DNA from: Panorpa germanica
Lineage: Eukaryota > Arthropoda > Insecta > Mecoptera > Panorpidae
Direction: 5' to 3'
NCBI GenBank assembly: GCA_963678705.1
Contig: OY783206.1
Span: 24,377,807-24,441,806 of the forward strand
Length of the DNA stretch: 64,000 bases
Positions 21,572 through 31,998 of the stretch are shown here, piece by piece. How positions within the stretch are numbered: the first letter of the stretch is position 1; every line of letters begins with the position of its first letter. Below the pieces are notes generated by a model. That model saw only the letters and a program-made list of their open reading frames with translations, had not been told where the DNA came from and searched no databases. A program made the position numbers and the translations under genes.

Positions 21572-24318
21572 TTAATCATCAACTTGTTGATAAATGTACA
21601 AAGTCTTGGCAACACCAACTCCCATTTCGTACAAATCTTCAAAGAAGAAATCCTTTCTCATTATAAAATTTGCTCCAGCAGCTCGGCGATATTCCATATC
21701 CTTTACTTTATCGCCTGTGCAAGCAGAACATCTACCATCATAATTAATTGTACACTCCTCCGACAAAGGATTTGACATCATCAAACTATAACAATAATCA
21801 GATACAGGTTTAGGTGTTAGATGGTGAACAGAAAAATAGAAATTTTCATCATCTAAGGGTCTCGTTAAAATAAAGTTTTCATTTCCAACAGAGAATAAAT
21901 ATGTCCAAAAGTTATCAACAAATTCAACTCCATTTCCTTTGATTTTGTTTGAATGGTTTTCCACACAGTGATCTAATAAGGTGTTGTATGTTACTCGACA
22001 CCCACACCATGCACAACCCGTTTCTTGATATTTGCAATATTTCTCGTGTTGTCGTAAGCTACCTCGGTCAGAAACATAACCACACCCCTCATACATGCAG
22101 GTGTTACCGGTTTTCCTTACTCCGATGTTCATTTTCTCAGATAAATCTATTGATAACTCCTCCAACGCAAAATTTCTAGCTTCAGTTATATTTCCTTTAC
22201 ACTGGGGACAGTGTTCTACCCTTTCTGCGCATTTTGCACATGTGCTATGCCCCCTAACACACATCCTTATAGGGGCAGACATGGTTTCAGTGCAAACGTA
22301 ACATTCCAACTTGTCCATAACGGTTTCAACTAGTGCTGCTGATGTAATTTCACTTCGATTTGTTAAATAAACCAAAAATGTATCTGTCGGTATCGATGTT
22401 ATATTTGTTCCTTCGTTTACAAAGAAGTCATCGTCTCCGATAAATTCGTCGTTTGCTGTTTGGATCACCTCGGAAAAGACAACATCTTCACTCTCTGGTA
22501 ATTTTATGGAGTATTTAATTATATTTCCTGCTTCTTCAGCTGTTTTATTATCACTTCTTCCTTGGTATAACATCATTATATATTTATTCGTGTTAAATTT
22601 GTCAACTCTAAGCCAATATAATTGTTTTTTAGTAAATTGAGTGACCAATTTAACAGGGCTCTTTAAACTTATGGATATTCCATCTTCCAGACCATCTTGT
22701 AAGTCTACCAAACAATTTAAATGGCTTTGAGCAACGTGATTTACTAGTTTTGATATTACGTTATACCAATCACAATTAGGGATAGCGCATTTTACTATTT
22801 TGTCGTTGTTTTTACAAACTTGTTCGTGTTTTTCAATTTCTAATAGTTTTCCAAGAAATCCGCAATTGTATTGGCAAACGTCAACCATATTTCTGTAAAA
22901 AAATTATTGCATTGTAATAAATAATAAAATTTTTGGAAAAAATATCTGCACAAATTTGCAATAGACAACATATATAAAACTGGAGTCAAATTTTATAAGA
23001 TATAAAAGCCAAACCTCCCGCTAAACACAATTACATGAATACGTCTTATTTATTGTAATATATTGATATGTATTCAAAAGTTCGCGTAATTTAACCTTAT
23101 TCTTGAAGTTACAGAATTACTATTATAGTTTTTAGAATAATAAATATTCTTGTTTATCATCTTTATAATATCAAAACTTGTTGTATTGCTCGAGACAGCT
23201 AGTAGTAGTATCGTGTATGAGTTTCTACTCTTATCCATCTCACCATAGCAAGATGACAATTTATAGAACTTCGAAGAATTCGTGATTTTTTATAACTTTG
23301 GATCCAATGATTAAGGAACAAAAGGACTATTTTTATTAATAATATGTTCTATATTATTGCGACTTCTTAAAAACCAATAATTTGAGGTCTTGATAGTCAA
23401 CCTTACAAAAAGTAAGACCCGTTTCACAACCTCATTCAACTGCCTCGTCATTATATAAAACGTAATGTCTTGTACTATTTAACATAATATTTTTTACTTG
23501 ACGTTATGTTTTATTATTTATCGTAGTTTCATATAAATCTGGTACATTGTCATTATATAAATGCAGAAATATTTAAAATCCTGTACTAATATATTAGTAT
23601 AGTTTGCAACATTTAAGAACTTATTAACGTTAGAAAATGTTAATTTATGTTATATAAACCTAAAAATGTAACAAGTATACTTATTTATGTAAAAGCTGTG
23701 TTTAGCGAGTAAGAATCTGAAGAATACATTTTGATGTTTATATAACAAATCCATACATCCATACAGGAATTTAATTAGAATTAATAATGCTGAAACTATT
23801 ATTTAAAACCATACTAAAAGTATTAACAATTTTGCACGTAATGATATTTAAAGAATTTATTTTATAACAATTATATCTGAAACAATTTTTAGTTTATAAT
23901 AACGCAACCATTCCAGAGTAATATCAATCAAAACAAAATTTTAATTATACAACAGTGGCAAACATTTTAAAATAAATTTTTAATTAATATATTTAAGCCA
24001 AGACAAATTAATACTAATAAATTATATAATTAATAATTATAAAAATAGTATAAGATTGATAATGACTATGGAATAAGTAGATGGCACATTCAAGTTTATT
24101 AAAAATATATAAATAACATACTTGAACATTTTGTTGAGCAGTGGTAATGAAAATATGTTTCCAGAGCATTCACCGGCATCTTCTAATTCACCTGTAGAGC
24201 TACTTTGATGCTTATGACAATAAGGGCACACAATATGCTCCTGTTGACAAGCCCAGAAAGGAGGCCGAAGAGCTTTATCGCAATGTGGGCAAATTATACT
24301 TTCAAGAGATGTTTGCAT
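21572..24318 (-). CDS. SINA/Siah-like protein with two RING-SINA units (SINA-1)
   Basis: Two exons, 24122-24318 and 21572-22892, joined in phase, give 505 residues. Siah proteins are RING E3 ubiquitin ligases. Residues 10-34 form a shortened RING (C10, C13, C24, H28, C31, C34) without the usual last C-x2-C; H37-Q38 and C51 follow. Residues about 72-123 are SINA zinc fingers (C-x3-C...H-x3-C, then C-x4-C-x11-H-x4-H), followed by a substrate-binding-like domain. A second, complete RING lies at residues 263-297 (C263, C266, C277, H281, C284, C287, C294, C297). A second SINA zinc region begins near C331. The protein is thus an internal tandem duplication of about 190 residues per unit, where classical Siah has one unit. 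The neighbour at 26.3-27.7 kb is its close paralogue. The second unit looks catalytically competent, the first doubtful. Confidence 0.85.
22893..24121. other. Intron 1 of SINA-1
   Basis: AT-rich intron of 1229 bp. Bases about 23280-23415 are a diverged MITE-A scrap (TAATTTGAGGTCTTGATAGT, CAACCTTACAAA). No other structure seen. Confidence 0.55.
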
Positions 24319-24545
24319 GGTGAAGTATCAATTATTAGTATTTAATTAAAAGTTGATGCAATAAAACAAGAATTATATATTTAATCAATGTTTAAATTAT
24401 TCCTGCAAAAGATATTTGACAAGTGTATATAAGAATTTGACAGTTCTAGGTTAAGTGGCACAAAACAATTAATAAAAAAATGTATATGTATTTATACCTT
24501 GATTATATAACTAACTGAAATAATGACTTGTACAATACTTTCAAA
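24319..24545 (-). promoter_or_regulatory. Upstream region of SINA-1, shared with SINA-2
   Basis: About 220 bp before the start codon are repeated, with mutations, before SINA-2 (27737-27955). The distal 60 or so bases are best kept: ATGTATATGTATTTATACC, TTGATTATATAACTAACTGA, AATAATGACTTGTA on the plus strand. On the minus strand CAAG|GTATAAAT looks like a possible splice donor, so it may be a promoter or a 5' untranslated exon. Confidence 0.5.
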
Positions 24546-26298
24546 TATTTATAAAACAACAAATAAATTTAACATTTATTCAACGCACAAAACGTCACTT
24601 GAGAACTAAAATTGCATCCAATTGCATTCATGAAGAACCGCTGCTGTGCGCTGCTGTTTGTGATAAAAACAGCAATGCGCAAGGCTTTCCATTTCAAAAC
24701 GATTCTTAAAAATATAACTGCATAACAACACTTCACACAAAATATTTGTTTTCGGAGATTGTCGGATGCAAAAACTCTTGTTCATTTTTATAAATAATAA
24801 TAATAAAGTAATTGACGATTATTTTATCTGTTATTTTTATCTAATTAAGTATATTATTAATTATTATTAATTATCTCTCTACATGCAATTGAATTTGAGA
24901 ATTATATAAATTTTACAAACTTTTACCAACCTATTTCCTATTTGGAAAATATAAAATACAAAATACTTTTTTAATTTTTGTTACTTCATAGTGTTAATCA
25001 GTAAACATTATTTTTTGAATATAAACTTAAAACCCCACCAACATTAGCACCATCTATGATCTAAAAGTATCTGCACAAATGTCTTAGAATTCTAATTTAA
25101 AATGATAGATGTGCCTATTATTTTATTATCCTTCCTGTTACCCCCTATACACTATAAGACATCTGATTTTCGTTTACCTAAATTAGTTTATCATATTTTT
25201 AGAAATACATAAAGAAAATATTTTTAAAATACAACACCTGTTTACCTAGTTCTGCCCCAGTAGAACGTCTCTTTTCGTTTGGTGGAATGATAATGAGATC
25301 TCATCGATGAAAAATGAAAGATAAATTATTTGAACTAGTGGTATTAGTTGAAATAGTGGTATTAAAATCCATAACATAAATAACATAAATATTTTATGTA
25401 AATTTTTATTATTATTAAAAAAATAACATTTATATTAGTAACATAAAGAGTATTCTGTTTTCTTAAAAGTATTTTTAAAATACGTATTTTGTATTTAAAT
25501 ACTAACATAAAATTTATTTTGTATTTAAAATAGGAAAATAACGAAGTATTTGCATTTTGTATTTAAATGTTTTTGAAAAGCATTTGAGCACATCTCTGTG
25601 TATTTCATTATTTTACAAAAAATAATAGTTTTTAGTGTGGTTTAAGTTTTTGTGCTACTCTACTGTAGAAAAATATTTAACCCATTAACTGAACATTTTC
25701 TGTTTTATGCGCAGAGCCCGTAGCATTTCCTACTTGTGCTATATGACTAATCCAGCACTGTATAAAGGAGATTGTAAAACCGGAAGACAAAAGAACAAGT
25801 ACAGCATTTAGTCCGGATAATAAATAATTTATTCAAAATCAAATTCTTCAAATTAATAACAATTTCAACTGTTTAACAAATGTTAATTTGAAAAGGAATT
25901 CGAAAAACAATGTAAATTTATTTTAATAAGCTAATAATTCAATGCAATAATTAATACAACAATAAATAATACATTATAAAATAAAGGACATAATCAGAGA
26001 CTCAAACCAGATCGAGAAATAATGTCCTGTTTTTGCTCGTTTTGTCCCACATAAAAGAAAGCTTCTGCTTTCGTGTACCAAAATAAATAACCGGTATAAA
26101 AATAGGTTCTTCTTAGCCAAAGATATATAGCATATAATACCGTACCATTAATTTTGTGATGACGTTTCAATCTTTGTAGTGATTTAAACTAGAACCTCAT
26201 TTTAAGTAAAAAAGAAAACGTCATTATAATAAAACATAATTTAAAAAATAACGGATCATAACCCAATTGAATAAATGATACCAACAAAAAAAATTAAA
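24546..26298. other. Spacer between the two tandem SINA-like genes
   Basis: AT-rich. A short GC-richer spot near 24640-24700 contains alternating GCTGCTG/CAGCA phrases that can pair. No gene or clear transposon boundary seen. Confidence 0.5.
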
Positions 26299-27736
26299 TT
26301 ACAAGTAATAATATTCCATTTGAGATTCATCAAAAAGAAAATCGTTAATGAAGTAGATAACACGAATGCCAAAATAAATTAAGAAAACAAAAGAGAATAA
26401 AATCCAAATAGAATTGAAACGAAAAGTAAACAAGTGATTATGAGAGTAAGTAGATATGGCTCTTGCATTTCCGGCCCCGGTTCTTTTCAGTACGGTTTTG
26501 AAGATTTCGGTTTTGTTTCTGTTATACTTGAGACAGTTTTTAGGACTATCTATATCACATATATTCGGGGGTACTGCTGATGATATAACTTCAGTTGGAT
26601 TTGTTAGGTGAACAATAAACTTGTTAGATGGTAGCGATGTTATATTTGTTCCTTTATTAATTAAGAACGCATCATCTCCGATGTATTCATCGTTTCCTGT
26701 TTGGATCACCTCAGAAAAGACAACATCTTCACTTTTTGGTAATTTTATGGAGTATTTAATCATTTTTCCTGCTTCTTCAGCTGTATTATCACTTCTTCCT
26801 TGGTATAACATCATTATATATTTATTCTTGTTAAATTTGTCAACTCTAAGCCAATATAATTGTTTTTTAGTAAATTGACTGACCAATTTAACAGACCTCT
26901 TAAAACTTATGGGTATTCCATCTTCCAGACCATCTTGGAAGTCCACCAAACAATTTGAATGGCTTTCAGCGACATGATTCACTAGTTTTGATATTAAGTT
27001 ATACCAATAACAATTAGGGATTGCACATTCTACCATTTTTTCGTTTTTTTTACAAACTAGTTCGTGTTTTTGAATTTCTAAAAGTTTCCCATAAAATCCG
27101 CAATTGTATTGGCAAACGTCAACCATATTTCTGTAAAAAAAAATTGCATTATTATCAATAATAAAGTTTTCTGGTAAAAAATAACAACTAAACCTCATTG
27201 AACTAATACAAGAATATAACCCAATCGAAGAAGAAACCCTGTAAGTCACCTGAGGCTAATTGTTGATTGAAATAAATATTAATATATGTATAATGGCGTT
27301 TTTATTTTTTTAAATATTTAAAAGTTGACTGAGTTGTAGCTATATCAAATTTTTTTAAATAACCGCACTCACACCCACTTGTATAAAAGAGATGGTATAT
27401 TTGCTACATGTAACGTACCATGTATTGGAATTTTCTTTATTGTTGGACCTTTAATAATAAAGGTAAACATGACTTTTTTAATTGTTAATATCTTCTAAAA
27501 TGTAAGGAGTTATTAAAAAATATATATTGTTCAACATACTTGATCATCTTGTCGAGCAGTTTTAATGAAACTGCTTTCTCATAGCATTCAGAAGCACATT
27601 CTAGTTCACCTGTAGAGCTACTTTGATGTCCATGACAATAAGAACATACAAAATGCAGCGCTTGACAAACCCAGAAAGGAGGCCGAAGAGCTTTATCGCA
27701 ATTTGGACAAATAATACTTTCAAGAGATATTTGCAT
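26299..27736 (-). CDS. SINA-like protein ending in a transmembrane segment (SINA-2)
   Basis: Two exons, 27540-27736 and 26299-27130, in the same positions and phase as SINA-1, give 342 residues. The N-terminal two thirds follow SINA-1 closely: shortened RING C10, C13, C24, H28, C31, C34 with H37-Q38 and C51, then SINA zinc fingers and substrate-binding-like domain (KKQLYWLRVDKFNKNKYIMM). Where SINA-1 continues into its second RING, this protein has an unrelated basic stretch (NICDIDSPKNCLKYNRNK). It then has a hydrophobic helix at about 306-327 (SIWILFSFVFLIYFGIRVIY) and a short acidic tail. It is therefore probably a tail-anchored membrane protein with no complete RING. It may act as a regulator or decoy rather than a ligase; that is inference. 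A MITE-A fragment lies within about 15 bases of its intron donor. Confidence 0.8.
27255..27526 (+). mobile_element. MITE-A fragment in SINA-2 intron
   Basis: It runs from GTTGATTGAAATAAATATTA through CTTTTTTAATTGTTAATATC to AAGGAGTTATTAAAAAATA. It ends about 15 bases from the splice donor of SINA-2 exon 1 and fills most of the intron. Confidence 0.6.
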
Positions 27737-27955
27737 CGTGAAATATCAGTTATTAGTATATTAGTAATATGTTGAAGCAATTATACGATTATATTTAACC
27801 CGCCTTTAAATTGATCTGCAAAAGATTTTTGACAAGTTGATATATATCATTTTAAAAGTTATAGGTTATGTAGTACAAAACAATTAATAAAAAATGTATG
27901 TGTATTTATACCTTGATTATATAACTAACTGAAATAATAACTTGTAAAATATTTT
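27737..27955 (-). promoter_or_regulatory. Upstream region of SINA-2, shared with SINA-1
   Basis: Counterpart of 24319-24545. The best-kept block (ATGTATGTGTATTTATACC, TTGATTATATAACTAACTGA, AATAATAACTTGTA) differs from its partner at only a few positions, while sequence nearer the start codon has drifted more. Confidence 0.5.
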
Positions 27956-28069
27956 TTACTTGATGCTTGCAGTTCGAAACAATTAAAATATATAATAATG
28001 TTGTTTGAGAAGTGGCTTTGTTCGAAATAATAGCCTTTCATTAGAAATTAACAATAGGCTGTTACACAG

Positions 28070-28280
28070 GTTAGTTTTGTAAAAGATAGAAACACAATGC
28101 TGGAGAGAAACGCAAGGAATGTGAATGAAAAAAAGAAAGTCTCGAATGTGAGGATACTTGGACAAGAGATGCTGGTTATGAAGAAAGGGATGAAACGAAT
28201 AGAAGAAGAAATAAAGAAAGTAATGAAAGAATTGTTATTGAAAAGAAAATAGAGGATTTGTTGAAAGGAGGTGGATGATG
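28070..28280 (+). mobile_element. Non-LTR retrotransposon 3' remnant (copy 3)
   Basis: Purine-rich plus strand with scrambled frames that still contain EKKIEDLLKGGG, matching LLKGG and LLRGN in other copies. Adjacent 28300-28680 is also alternately pyrimidine- and purine-rich and may belong to it. Confidence 0.5.
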
Positions 28281-28721
28281 GGGGTACTGAGATTTCTTTT
28301 CTGTCAAGAAATCTTTCGTCTTCCTTTCACTAATAATTCACTACTTTCTTTGATTCCTCTTCCATTTGTTCCCTCCTATTCTTCATAACCAGTCCTCTTC
28401 ATTTCCAGCATCTTTCTAATTTCTTCTTCCTAACGTGGAAGATATGTTACTGGGTGACAAGGAGGTTAATGAGTAAGTAAATGGATACACGGATCTCTAA
28501 AATATGGAGGAGGAGGAGAAAAAGGAGGAAAAGAGGGCAAAAAATACACAAAAGCTAAGAAAGAAAATTTGGTTTCGCAGAAGATACTGTGAAGGAAGAA
28601 GGACAGTAACGTAAAAGACAGAAAGATTAATGGAGGAAGTAGTGACAGATTATAATTATAAATTAATAGGTTAAATAAAATCAATTGGGAATGTATTGTA
28701 TATTTTAAGAAAATACATACA

Positions 28722-29300
28722 AATTTCCTATTTCGTAGAGAAAAAAATTCTAGGAGTCTTGGCGTCCTCGAATTTTTCCCTGAATTCCCTGGAAACTCGT
28801 AAATTTGGAAAAACAGAAAAAAGGAATAATCACTTTCTCCTGTATAATTTAACTATAAAAGATAGAAAGTTGAAATTTTGCAAAAGAGGGGTTGAAAAAA
28901 CTCGGGAGCCCGGTAGGGAACTTTGGAGAAAGTTCATATTCTGAATTGTAGAATAATTAAGTATATTATTAATAAAAGGAAAATTAAAATATCACAATTT
29001 TATTCGGGGCGGTTTTTGCCGAGGGTAAAAATTGTGCTAGAAAGTTGAAATTTTATATACGGGCTAACTTTGGTACCTAATTTACAAATCGAAAAAAATC
29101 CCAAATTTTGAAAACAAGTTGGTCAACAACGCATAAATTAAAAATATTTTTTTTAGTTAGTTTATATGAAATTTTATTTGTTTTTATATGTAAAATTTAT
29201 ATAGAACGAGTTAAATATTTCAATTTAAAAATGAAATTTGAAATGAAATTCAATTTACACACACAAGACAGTCGTCGCTTGCGACGTTGGTAAACTCTAG
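28722..29300 (+). mobile_element. Helitron H2 copy, 5'-truncated
   Basis: It starts inside the family at TTCCTATTTCGTAGAGAAAA. It ends with a perfect terminal palindrome (CGTCGCTTGCGACG), then TTGGTAAACT and CTAG|T. Good preservation of the 3' end suggests it is among the younger copies. Confidence 0.75.
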
Positions 29301-29665
29301 TAGTTTATATAAAATTCATTAAAAAGATAAGTAACCGACGACAAATGTAGCAGATACGATAAATATTTACAATAATAAATTCACAATAAAACTAATATGA
29401 AGATAAAAGAGAAAAATTAAAAAAAGAGTGAATAATAAAAGGAGTGAAAGGAGGGGTATATAATTATATAAGAGGTAGGAAACCTCCTTTGAATCATAAA
29501 CATATTCTATTTCAGAGACATTACATACATATATTTTATTCTATTTTAACCTAACACTAAATATACTGGAATAATACATTTTTCACAATAAAAGAAATCA
29601 CATTTTATATATTATAAAGACAAATACAATGTTTTGAGATCTATACAACGAATATTAGCTAACAT
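29301..29665. other. Spacer before signal peptidase gene 3' end
   Basis: AT-rich; no gene seen. Possible polyadenylation signals for the minus-strand gene lie just downstream of its stop. Confidence 0.45.
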
Positions 29666-30730
29666 TTATTTGTCCTTTTTATTAGTAATTGCAAAATACA
29701 ATTTAATTACTTCATTTTCCACTAGGTCTGGCAGTAATATGCCGTTACTGTCTATGAAGCTGGCAACAGATTTCGTAACAGAACCTTCACGAGATTTCGC
29801 AGACGGAGAGTCCTTCAAGACGATTGATAATGTGTATTTGTCGTCAAACCTGAAAAATGTTTTATTTAAATTTTTATCGTAGTAACACTTCACTCAATAA
29901 GTTCATAGAATGACATATAGATGGTGGTACTATTGACAAATCGATATTATATTTAGATATTACCAACCTGCAAATTATATGTCTCAAAATTTCTGTCTCA
30001 AGGTATCATACTTACTTCTTCAGACCGGAACTAGCTTCCAAATGTTTAAAATTGTTGGCAAGTTTATTAACACCCACAAAAAATATTCCTTTTTCTTTTA
30101 AACTTGTATACAAAGTTAGTATAGTCATCAAAATAAAATAAAGGACAGCACACATTATGAGAATTGATCTAGAAAAAAAACAAGAAAAAACTAAATAACT
30201 ATAAATCTTGCATTAAAAGTTTTAATAACGTTACAAAATGTAATTTTATTTACATAATACTTTTGCTCAGTGTGTAAATCTGATTTATATTTTTTATATT
30301 TATACCTTATAGTATGGGTTTTAATAAATCTGTAATATTACCTAGATTCCGGAAAAGGATATAAATAGTCCCACAAGAGAGCAAAACCAGAAATCCCAAT
30401 AGAAACGCTACAAATTGCCAATCTCCCATCTATCAAAGCAAAACTTTCTTCATATTGGAGACGTCTTGTCACAACCTAAAATAAATATAGAAAAAAACAT
30501 TATATATCGAATTAATATTGATTTGTCTTATCTAATAAAAACTTACCTCCTTTACAGAATCATCGATGGCATTTTTAACAGAAGAGCCATCCCATTTATT
30601 AATTTTGATAACCTGTATAAAATGACAGTAACCATGTATTGATTTTTTTATATAAAGACATGTATCTTACTCACAAAACACTTACTTCCTCTTGTACATC
30701 TTTCTTTTCTTTGACTTGTTTAGGAACCAT
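29666..30730 (-). CDS. Spase25: Signal peptidase complex subunit 2 (SPCS2 / Spase 25 kDa)
   Basis: Five exons on the minus strand: 30686-30730, 30547-30612, 30342-30475, 30016-30168, 29666-29849. All have GT-AG borders and consistent phase, giving 193 residues. This subunit of the ER signal peptidase complex supports cleavage of signal peptides near the translocon. The diagnostic family phrases are present in order: VIKINKWDGSSVKNAIDDSV; then EESFALIDGRLAICSVSIG leading into the first membrane helix and FALLWDYLYPFPES; then a second helix (ILIMCAVLYFILMTILTLYT); then SGLKKFDDKYTLSIVLKD; and TKSVASFIDSNGILLPD near the end. Length and architecture are normal for the family. Nothing is missing, so it should be a functional housekeeping gene. 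Its upstream region is AT-rich with no clear core promoter. Confidence 0.96.
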
Positions 30731-31879
30731 TCTCTTTTTATTAATTAATGTGTTATACTATTATATATTTCTTAGAAATTATGACTTTGACAAGTAACCG
30801 GCTTGTTTATAATGTTGTTTGTTTAGGAACAAAGCAAAGACAAGATATAACATAGAGATAAGATACTTAAGTGTCATCATTTAATAGGTGAAGACCATCT
30901 GTAGCTACTTTCATATCATAATTGTTTAGTAAAAATATAGAAATAAATAATGAAAAATAATATTTATAAATGAACTGATACTTATGTATCGAGTTTGTTA
31001 ATTTAAATCAATTTAAATTTAAATCTTTATAATTAAATAAGATGTCAGCTGCTAAGTGTAGTATTTGATTTCAAATATAGATGGCAGTGAAACAATTATT
31101 TTCTTCTGAACCAAATCTGGATCTAATTTTGTTCAATTTTATATCATTATATGTATTTTAATTACAAAATAATTACTTATATGTATAAATGAAATAAATA
31201 CTTTGAATGTTCTATTTAAAAAATTTCTCATGGTTCAATTCTTTGATAAACACTATGTGCAAATAATATCGACGTTTTTTACAAATGAACTTTCCAAGAA
31301 AAATACACAATGTATTAAATAAGTATTATCTTAAATACTAAAATAAAACACATATGTAAAACTACGAACACTTTTTATTTTATCAAATATAATATTTTAT
31401 TTGTAATATTTTAGTTACTATATTTTTTAAAACTTTTCATTAAAACAAAATAAATGAGAATTTATACCACAAGTACATTGTAATTATAATCTATTTTGAT
31501 TTAAAAGAAATTGACTTTGAGCATTAATATTTAAACGGAGACAGGATTTAGTAGGTAAAAGTTAGGTTTAATTTAAAGGGGGTAAATTGCAATGACGTTC
31601 AAATTCGTTGACGTTCAATTTCTTGAATCTGTTGCATATCATAAAGGAAATGCAGACTGAAAAGGAAGGTTACATTAAGATAGATTATAGTATGTGTATT
31701 TATAATATTATTTATTATTATAGAATTAAATTTCTAATATTTATCGAGGCAACTGTAAATATTATTTGGCATATTCGACTATATAAATAAGAATTTAACG
31801 CATCACTTAAGAACTTCGCAGGATTATACTGACAAATCCTTTAAACGGTCAGTAAGCAATTGTGAGGTTAGGGACGACC
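30731..31879. other. Intergenic stretch between Spase25 and the large gene
   Basis: AT-rich, without a supported gene. Two near copies of GACGTTCAAATTC/GACGTTCAATTTC stand next to each other at about 31594-31622. Confidence 0.5.
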
Positions 31880-31998
31880 TATTTTAGTCTATTTTAATAG
31901 TATATCTCCTATAAATCTCCCAAATAAAAAATAATTTGAGATTTTAGGACCATCCAGCTTTATCAATATCTAATACATTTTTAAAGAAATTCATAACC
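31880..31998 (-). mobile_element. Old MITE-A copy overlapping the last codons of the large gene
   Basis: On the minus strand, AATTTCTTTAAAAATGTATT then AGATATTGATAAAGCTGG corresponds to the MITE-A end AATTTCTATAAAAGTGTACT then ATATATTGATAAAGTTGG. Further in, CTCAAATTATTTTTTA and ATAGGAGATATAC match the family's CCTCAAATG...AATTATTTTTTA and TTAGGAGATATTA. The alignment is by eye with about one mismatch in six in the best block. Confidence 0.55.

Noticed and set aside
29108..29293. 61-codon plus-strand frame
   Set aside because: Inside the Helitron H2 3' region, ending at its terminal hairpin.
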